Shown here in pieces: positions 4,270 to 9,299 of a DNA stretch of 9,299 bases (the first letter of the stretch is position 1; every line of letters starts with the position of its first letter). The notes under the pieces were generated by a model. That model made no database searches. It was not told the DNA's origin and was given only the letters and a program-made list of their open reading frames with translations. Origin of the DNA: JBCCFX01 sp039029515 (GTDB taxonomy: Bacteria > Planctomycetota > Phycisphaerae > Phycisphaerales > SM1A02); assembly GCA_039029515.1 (NCBI GenBank), contig JBCCFX010000160.1:1-9299 (forward strand). The letters are read 5' to 3'. A program made the translations under genes and the position numbers.

Positions 4270-7200
4270 TCTTCATTCTCCATCGCGGTGGCTCGCAGCG
4301 TGAGCAGGTCCTGTAACTGGCGCGTGGTGAGTTCAGCGAGCCATTGCTCGCCGGCCCCGATGATGTTCTGCGCGAGTTCCGTCTTCTGCTCGATCATGGA
4401 ATCGATGCGCTCCTCAAGCGTGCCGACGCAGACGAACTTGTGCACGTGCACGGTTCGCGTCTGACCGATGCGGAACGCGCGGTCGGTCGCCTGATTCTCC
4501 ACCGCAGGGTTCCACCAACGGTCGAAGTGGAACACATGGTTCGCCGCGGTCAGGTTCAGACCGAGACCGCCCGCCTTGAGCGACAACAGGAACACCGGCA
4601 CACCGCCGTTCGGATCCTGGAAGCGATCGACCATCAACTGACGCTTCTGCTGTGGCGTGCCGCCGTGCAGGAACATGGGTTCGACATCAAGATCGTGCTC
4701 GATCATCGCAGACAGCAGATGACCCATCTGGCGGAACTGCGTGAAGATCAGTGCCTTCTCGCCGACCGCGAGGACTTCTTCGAGCATGGACATCATCCGG
4801 CGACACTTGCCGGATCGCTGCGAGAGTCGCATCTCTGCGGTCTTCGCGCTGGCGGCTTCCGTGGCATCCTCACGTAGTGCTTGTGCCGGGTGATTGCAGA
4901 TCTGCTTGAGCTTGACGAGCGTGGCGAGCACGAGACCGCGGCGCTGAATGCCTTCCGCGCGATCGACCGCACCCATCATGTCACTGACGGTGCGTTCGTA
5001 GAGTGCGGCCTGCTCGGTGGTGAGCGGCGCGTACTCCTTTGTCTCCACGCATGCCGGCAGATCGGTGATGACGTTCGGATCCGTCTTGAGTCGGCGGAGA
5101 ATGAGCGGCCGCACGAACGCGCGAAGCTGTTCTGCGCGTTTCGTGTCGTGGTGACGCTCGATGGGGATCGCAAACCGTCGACGGAATGTACCCGCGGGAC
5201 CGAGGTAGCCGGGATTGCAGAATTCCATGATCGACCACAGTTCGGTCAAACGGTTTTCCACCGGCGTACCGGTCAATGCCAGTCGTCGAGGCGACGACAA
5301 ACCACGAATCGCCTGCGTCTGCTTGGTCGGCGGGTTCTTGATGTATTGCGCTTCGTCCAGAACCACACGATGCCATTGAATCTTCTGCAGCGCTTCCGAG
5401 TCGCGTGTCACCAACGCGTAGGTCGTGATGATGACATCGGTCTCTGCCGCAATCGCTGCGAGACCATTGCCGTCCGGACGATCTGGTCCGTGATGCAGAT
5501 GTGCGGTCAGGTTGGGCGCGAACCGATTCAGTTCGCGCTCCCAGTTGGACATGACGGACGTCGGTACGACAAGCAGCGTCGGTCCGACGTTGGCATCGTG
5601 TCGTCGTTCGTGCAGCAAGAGCGCGATAAGCTGAATCGTCTTGCCGAGCCCCATGTCATCGGCCAGGCATGCGCCCATGCCGAAGCGATCGAGGAATGCA
5701 AGCCAGCTCACACCAATGCGCTGATACGGTCGCAGCGTGCCGAGGAATTCTGGCGGCTGCTCAACGATGTCCAGCTTCTGCTTATCGTTCGAAGCGCCAA
5801 GCAGGTTCGCGATCCAGCCATCGGCGTCGAGGCCAAAGACCGGCAGGCCGATCTCTTCGCCAACCGCGCCGTAGGTCATATGAATCGCTTCGAGCAGCGG
5901 CATCTCACCGCTCGGCTTGTCGTTGAGGACTTCGACCGCGCGCGACAGGTCATCGGTGCGCAGCTCAACCCACTTGCCGTGCACGCGCACCAGCGGCGAC
6001 TTCGCCGCGGCAAGACGCTGGAACTCGTCGAGCGTCAGACGCTGATCACCGATCGCCACCTGCCAGTCGTAACGGACGAGCGATTGCAGACCGAGCATGC
6101 TCGTTCCGGTCGGACCGCTGCCGCCTTCGTTCTCAGCGCCGGCGTTGGCGAGGGGCGAGAGCTGCAGGCGCACGCCAAGACGGCTCGCAGGATCGTCCCA
6201 CCATGAAGGTGCGCGAACGTCAATGCCGGATTCTTCGAGCACCGGGCGAATGTCGCGCAGGAACTCGTAGGTTTCAGTCGTATCTAGATCGATGCCGACC
6301 GGCGTTTCGCTGTGCAACGCTTCTTCAAGCTTGGGATACACCGCGCTGGCCTTCGCGAGCGTGGTGAGCAGAAGCTCCTGTGCATCGTCAATGCGTTGAC
6401 CGCCGATGCTGCTGCTTGCGCTGCCGGTATCCCAGAGTTGTTCCGCATCGTAAATCACCGAAGGATCGTCAGCGCTCACGAGATGGAACGACAGATACCA
6501 TTCGGCCTGCGTGATGACTTCATCCGGTTCATCCGCGCCAAGCTCCGCATCGAGCGGTGCGTTCAGGCGCAGACATAGACGCAATGGCTGATCGCGACCG
6601 GTGTCGTCCAGTCGACGCACCCACTGCGAGGTATCGCGAAGCAGATCGACTGCCACGGACGGCGGCGGTACAACGCGATCGGTTCGAGCGAGCAAACCGC
6701 TGAGCCACGCGACGTGCGGGTCGGCGGCAGGATCGCGACCGTCGAGCGCATCGGCATAATCATCGCTGATCAACACGGAGCGCACGGTCGCATCCGTCAT
6801 CCCCGACAACGCTTCTTCGAGGATCGACCACGGATGTCCTTCGTGTCGGTCGAGCACAGCGCGAACGACGGGCGGCATGCCGGCGACAAGGTGACCGATT
6901 CGCGCTGCAGCATCGTCATCATGGAGCCACGGCAACCACGCAGCGCGCAGTCCTTCATCGCGCGGCTGCACGAGCGTCGGGATGAAGCGCTGCGCTGACA
7001 GCAACTGCGTCACGACGGTGCCGACCGAGATCCAATACCGCATCGCGTGACCAAGTTCGACGCCGGTGCCCGGTCCGCGATCGCGCAGCGCCAGTAGCAC
7101 CGGCAGCATGCGTGATGGATCGATGGTGACCGCTTCGATGTCGAATCCAGCGATCCATGGATCCTCGACGACGTCATCGAGCATGCCCGCGGCGCTGCGC

Positions 7201-7505
7201 AAGCGATCGCTCGGACGCGGTCCTTCAGGGACTGCGGGAAGTCGAAGCGAGAGTGATAAGGAGTCGGCGAGATCGTGTTCGCTATGCCACGGACAGTTGG
7301 CGAGCGCCATACGAAGTTCGATGGCGCCGACGGTGAACGGATGCGGCCGGAGGTTGGTCGCGGTTCGGGTCAGTGGCAGCGTGGCCACATCCGATCCGTC
7401 TTCGTCGGCATGGCCGAAAGCCCGATGATGATTCTGATAGGCGTCGAGGGCTTCCGCCCAGAGATGCAGACCACCTTCAGTCCAGTTCGCGTGGAGCACG
7501 AGCAT
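4266..7505 (-). CDS. SNF2-family DNA-dependent ATPase/helicase
   Basis: This 1079-residue Swi2/Snf2 ATPase probably translocates on double-stranded DNA to remodel bound proteins. The C-terminal half has all helicase motifs: I DDMGLGKT (616-623), Ia LVVPTSVMSNWE (645-656), II DEAQ (717-720), III LTGTPVEN (744-751), IV LIFTQF (919-924), V SLKAGGLGLNLT (975-986) and VI QATDRAFRIGQTR (1005-1017). DEAQ in motif II is a common bacterial variant. The first 580 residues resemble the N-terminal extension of bacterial SNF2 helicases, including the SNF2-associated DUF3670-type region; this is from memory, not a search. I chose the ATG at 7503-7505, since the MLVLHANW start fits the family and GGGAG lies 12 bases upstream. 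A GTG at 7527-7529 would add eight residues but directly abuts a strong hairpin. The stop overlaps the SWIM gene by four bases. The family is certain; the cellular role is not. Confidence 0.93.
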   Translation of the reverse strand: MLVLHANWTEGGLHLWAEALDAYQNHHRAFGHADEDGSDVATLPLTRTATNLRPHPFTVGAIELRMALANCPWHSEHDLADSLSLSLRLPAVPEGPRPSDRLRSAAGMLDDVVEDPWIAGFDIEAVTIDPSRMLPVLLALRDRGPGTGVELGHAMRYWISVGTVVTQLLSAQRFIPTLVQPRDEGLRAAWLPWLHDDDAAARIGHLVAGMPPVVRAVLDRHEGHPWSILEEALSGMTDATVRSVLISDDYADALDGRDPAADPHVAWLSGLLARTDRVVPPPSVAVDLLRDTSQWVRRLDDTGRDQPLRLCLRLNAPLDAELGADEPDEVITQAEWYLSFHLVSADDPSVIYDAEQLWDTGSASSSIGGQRIDDAQELLLTTLAKASAVYPKLEEALHSETPVGIDLDTTETYEFLRDIRPVLEESGIDVRAPSWWDDPASRLGVRLQLSPLANAGAENEGGSGPTGTSMLGLQSLVRYDWQVAIGDQRLTLDEFQRLAAAKSPLVRVHGKWVELRTDDLSRAVEVLNDKPSGEMPLLEAIHMTYGAVGEEIGLPVFGLDADGWIANLLGASNDKQKLDIVEQPPEFLGTLRPYQRIGVSWLAFLDRFGMGACLADDMGLGKTIQLIALLLHERRHDANVGPTLLVVPTSVMSNWERELNRFAPNLTAHLHHGPDRPDGNGLAAIAAETDVIITTYALVTRDSEALQKIQWHRVVLDEAQYIKNPPTKQTQAIRGLSSPRRLALTGTPVENRLTELWSIMEFCNPGYLGPAGTFRRRFAIPIERHHDTKRAEQLRAFVRPLILRRLKTDPNVITDLPACVETKEYAPLTTEQAALYERTVSDMMGAVDRAEGIQRRGLVLATLVKLKQICNHPAQALREDATEAASAKTAEMRLSQRSGKCRRMMSMLEEVLAVGEKALIFTQFRQMGHLLSAMIEHDLDVEPMFLHGGTPQQKRQLMVDRFQDPNGGVPVFLLSLKAGGLGLNLTAANHVFHFDRWWNPAVENQATDRAFRIGQTRTVHVHKFVCVGTLEERIDSMIEQKTELAQNIIGAGEQWLAELTTRQLQDLLTLRATAMENEE

Positions 7506-7529
7506 GCGAAATCGTTTCTCCCGACTCAC

Positions 7530-7567
7530 GGACGGTCTCGCCCTGAAACAAGGGCGATGGACCGTCC
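7530..7567 (-). promoter_or_regulatory. Strong stem-loop between tRNA-Lys and SNF2 gene
   Basis: GGACGGTC (7530-7537) pairs with GACCGTCC (7560-7567), and inside it TCGCCCT (7538-7544) pairs with AGGGCGA (7551-7557) around a GAAACA loop. The result is 15 bp broken only by a two-base bulge (7558-7559). It lies 14 bases beyond the tRNA 3' end and just before the SNF2 start. No T-tract follows on either strand. It may be a tRNA processing or termination structure, or a 5'-leader control element. Confidence 0.6.
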
Positions 7568-7581
7568 CGGATCCACCCCAA

Positions 7582-7654
7582 TGACCGCGCTGGGACTCGA
7601 ACCCAGGACCTACCGCTTAAAAGGCGGTTGCTCTGCCAACTGAGCTACGCGGTC
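7582..7654 (-). tRNA. tRNA-Lys (anticodon UUU)
   Basis: The 73-base minus-strand sequence folds into a complete cloverleaf: acceptor GACCGCG/CGCGGTC with discriminator A, D-stem GCTC/GAGC, anticodon stem ACCGC/GCGGT with loop CTTTTAA (anticodon TTT), a five-base variable loop AGGTC, and T-stem CTGGG/CCCAG with loop TTCGAGT. The CCA end is not encoded. A -10-like TAAACT lies upstream (minus strand, 7666-7671), but no matching -35 is evident. The gene points towards the SNF2 gene, so a shared transcript is possible. Confidence 0.97.
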
Positions 7655-7962
7655 GCGAATCAACCAGTTTACCGCGCCTGCGGCGAGGTGGCCTCACGTC
7701 CGAGAACTCTTTCTGAGAGCTTTGTGGACGAGCCGCAACAATGGAAAGAAGTGTGTCAATCCCTCCAAGTGTCACTCACGCGACGTGCACAGCCTGCCGA
7801 TAACCGAGTGCCGGACGCTTGATCCGGTTCGCCGACGCACTCAAGGCGGGTCCGAAAATCGTCCGATAAGAGCCTGTCACGAGGCAGGTCGACACGACGA
7901 GGATCGGGCCTGATGCGGGAATGCCGCCCTCTGCGTCCACGATTCGCCGTGGTCTCGACCTC
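7655..7962. other. Divergent intergenic region
   Basis: About 300 bases separate the divergent tRNA-Lys and propeller-lipoprotein genes, and both promoters should be here. No coding sequence is supported. A small stem-loop, CCGGA (7811-7815) with TCCGG (7823-7827), has no T-tract after it. I see no heptamer tract and no GGCGGGC palindrome here, unlike the intergenic DNA on the left side of the window. Confidence 0.4.
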
Positions 7963-7967
7963 AGGAG
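7963..7967 (+). promoter_or_regulatory. Shine-Dalgarno fixing the GTG start at 7975
   Basis: AGGAG lies seven bases before the GTG at 7975. With the lipoprotein signal peptide that follows, it favours this start over the upstream in-frame ATG at 7921. Confidence 0.75.
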
Positions 7968-7974
7968 CCTGTCC

Positions 7975-9180
7975 GTGAACCGAACGCCTGCAACTTTCCG
8001 TGGCGCCGCGACACTCGGCCTCTGTGCATTGGTTGCCGGCTGCAGTACGCCGCCTTCCTTTATGTCCATCCAGCCGGCCGCATCATCCAGCCGGACGGTT
8101 GGCGTCGTCGATGCCAGCACACCGCAGCCAGGTCTGACCGAATCCGTGTATGCGAACACCATGGGCGTCACGCGCCCCGCGCCGGTCATTGCCGGCGTCA
8201 ACCCCAACGACTTCAACTTCGACGCGCAGTATCTGCGCGATACGCGAGACGCGCAGTATGTGCGCAATTCCGTGCCACTGAACGCCAACCCACAGTTCTC
8301 CGCGTCCAACTCGGATCTGGCGAGCATCGGCATCCGTTCGAATCCGACGCATGACAGCCGCGCTGCCGTTGTCGGGCTCTACGGCGAAATGGTGAGCGGC
8401 TCGCGCACAGCCGACGCGCCGGCGGACGGCAGCAGCAACCTCGCCCAGGTGAGCTTTGCCACCGAAGGCGCGTGCTTTGATCCGACCATTGACTCGACCG
8501 GTCGACGCGTGGCGTTCGCCTCGACGATGCACCAGTCGACGTCAGACATCTATATGAAGTCTCGCGACGGTCGCACTCATACGCAGTTGACGACCGATCC
8601 GTCTGACGATGTCATGCCGTCGTTTAGTCCGGATGGCTCGCGCATCGCCTTCGCCTCGAACCGTCAGGGTTCGTGGGACATCTTTGTCATGAATGTGGAT
8701 CGCGGTGCCCCGGTGCAGGTCACCAGCAATGCGGACCACGAACTGCATCCGACCTGGTCACCCGACGGCCGCAAGATCGCGTTCTGTCGCTACGGCTCGA
8801 TGTCCGGCGTGTGGGAAATCTGGGTGGTTGATCTCGACAACCCGGGCAAGAAGCAGTTTCTCGAGTACGGCATGTTCCCACAGTGGAACCCGGACCTCGC
8901 GCAGAGCAAGATCCTGTTCCAACGCGCACGCCAGCGCGGCAGTCGCTACCACAGTGTGTGGACCGTGGACTACGTGAACAACGAAGCCGTGCGCCCGACG
9001 GAAATCGTGTCGGCAGCAAACGCGGCGGCGATCAACCCGACGTGGTCGCCGGACGGCCGACGCATTGCGTTCGTCACGGTGGTCGAACCGGAAACGCAGC
9101 CAGGCGGACATCCCAACCAGAGTGATGTCTGGATCGTGAACGCCGATGGCACGAATCGCACGAACCTGACGATTGCATAA
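7975..9180 (+). CDS. TolB-like PD40 propeller lipoprotein, probably 3'-truncated
   Basis: This 401-residue predicted lipoprotein has a signal peptide at residues 1-22 (basic n-region MNRTPATFRG, then hydrophobic AATLGLCALV) and the lipobox LVAGC with lipidated C23. A low-complexity stretch (24-160) follows, then five PD40/WD40-like beta-propeller blades with FSPDG-type signatures near 168-182, 215-229, 259-273, 302-316 and 355-369. This architecture recalls TolB, the periplasmic propeller of the Tol-Pal envelope system. With no tolA, tolQ, tolR or pal nearby, I do not call it tolB. The GTG start at 7975 is set by AGGAG at 7963-7967 and the signal peptide. The frame stops after DGTNRTNLTIA, where a PD40 protein normally runs on into another blade. 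Base composition drops sharply at the same point, so the 3' end may be missing. Confidence 0.8.
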   Translation: MNRTPATFRGAATLGLCALVAGCSTPPSFMSIQPAASSSRTVGVVDASTPQPGLTESVYANTMGVTRPAPVIAGVNPNDFNFDAQYLRDTRDAQYVRNSVPLNANPQFSASNSDLASIGIRSNPTHDSRAAVVGLYGEMVSGSRTADAPADGSSNLAQVSFATEGACFDPTIDSTGRRVAFASTMHQSTSDIYMKSRDGRTHTQLTTDPSDDVMPSFSPDGSRIAFASNRQGSWDIFVMNVDRGAPVQVTSNADHELHPTWSPDGRKIAFCRYGSMSGVWEIWVVDLDNPGKKQFLEYGMFPQWNPDLAQSKILFQRARQRGSRYHSVWTVDYVNNEAVRPTEIVSAANAAAINPTWSPDGRRIAFVTVVEPETQPGGHPNQSDVWIVNADGTNRTNLTIA

Positions 9181-9181
9181 T

Positions 9182-9298
9182 TGCTTTTACCGTATAAATT
9201 CCGCCTGTACTATAAGTGTGTGTGTTAGTGTATGATGTTGTTCCGTCTCCCCAGTCCCAAACAACAGATGAAGGTATTACAGAAGCACTTGGGTTCAA
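9182..9298 (-). CDS. PKD-domain fragment, runs off window
   Basis: The minus-strand frame reads WDWGDGTTSYTNTHTYSTGG followed by IYTVKA, the classic PKD domain signature (W-D-[FW]-G-D-G-T, then H-x-Y, then G-x-Y-x-V). PKD domains are immunoglobulin-like repeats of secreted and surface proteins, frequent in Bacteroidota adhesins and enzymes. The gene enters from beyond the right edge, so its start is not seen. Its frame stays open past 9181 as IMQSSGSC and then continues antisense to the lipoprotein gene with unlikely residues. GC is 49 of 119 bases over 9181-9299, against 69 of 120 just before. The coding call is strong from the motif; the gene's extent is unknown and the junction may be artificial. 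Confidence 0.65.
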
Positions 9299-9299
9299 A

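Noticed and set aside
4881..6206. 441-codon open frame on the plus strand, opposite the SNF2 gene
   Set aside because: It lies wholly antisense to the conserved helicase motifs, has no family-like sequence and is rich in Arg/His/Gln as expected of a GC-rich shadow frame.
2144..7505. Minus-strand block from SNF2 to STAS as a single defence island
   Set aside because: Only the SNF2-SWIM pair shows firm linkage. The two downstream genes are separated by 180 and 128 bases with possible hairpins between, and no known defence gene, integrase or attachment site is visible.
7582..7654. tRNA-Lys as an integration site with a direct repeat of its 3' end
   Set aside because: I found no second copy of the tRNA 3' end within the window and no integrase gene.
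7666..7671. TAAACT as a -10 box for tRNA-Lys
   Set aside because: No acceptable -35 hexamer lies at the right distance, so it is not listed as a promoter.
7921..7974. ATG at 7921 as start of the propeller lipoprotein
   Set aside because: It would bury the lipoprotein signal peptide behind 18 residues. The GTG at 7975 has AGGAG seven bases upstream and begins a proper signal sequence.

Overview
The window is a GC-rich bacterial segment that fits a planctomycete, possibly of the Phycisphaerae. This is an inference from three things: overall composition, an rpsP-trmD-rplS cluster lacking rimM, and intergenic DNA packed with GC-rich palindromes. No 16S rRNA or other decisive marker is present. 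From left to right it holds: a repeat-rich leader (1-351); the plus-strand ribosomal cluster rpsP (S16), trmD (tRNA m1G37 methyltransferase) and rplS (L19), closed by a clear intrinsic terminator at 1923-1949; a repeat-rich convergent intergenic region; then a minus-strand series running from tRNA-Lys(UUU) through a large SNF2-family helicase, a SWIM zinc-finger protein and a small unknown protein to a STAS-domain anti-sigma-factor antagonist. A divergent lipoprotein with TolB-like propeller repeats lies at the right.

The ribosomal cluster supplies translation and tRNA modification. The SNF2 and SWIM genes overlap by four bases (GTGA) and so look translationally coupled. They match a recurrent bacterial pair whose cellular role, as far as I know, is not established. 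The SWIM protein and the unknown protein downstream of it share a 12-residue linker, encoded by 38-base segments that are 32/38 identical and in the same frame.

The intergenic DNA is the most unusual part. Five tracts are built from 7-base units kept in strict register, each with different words (up to 11 consecutive units at 121-197). They are interspersed with five GC-rich hairpins, three of which carry a CTAC tail (GTAG at the 5' base on the other strand), as in REP elements mobilised by RAYT transposases.

The extreme right edge changes character. The last 119 bases are 41% GC, against 58% in the preceding 120. On the minus strand they encode a textbook PKD-domain segment, and the TolB-like reading frame stops in mid-repeat exactly there. 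This is either a real insertion or recombination breakpoint or an assembly chimera.
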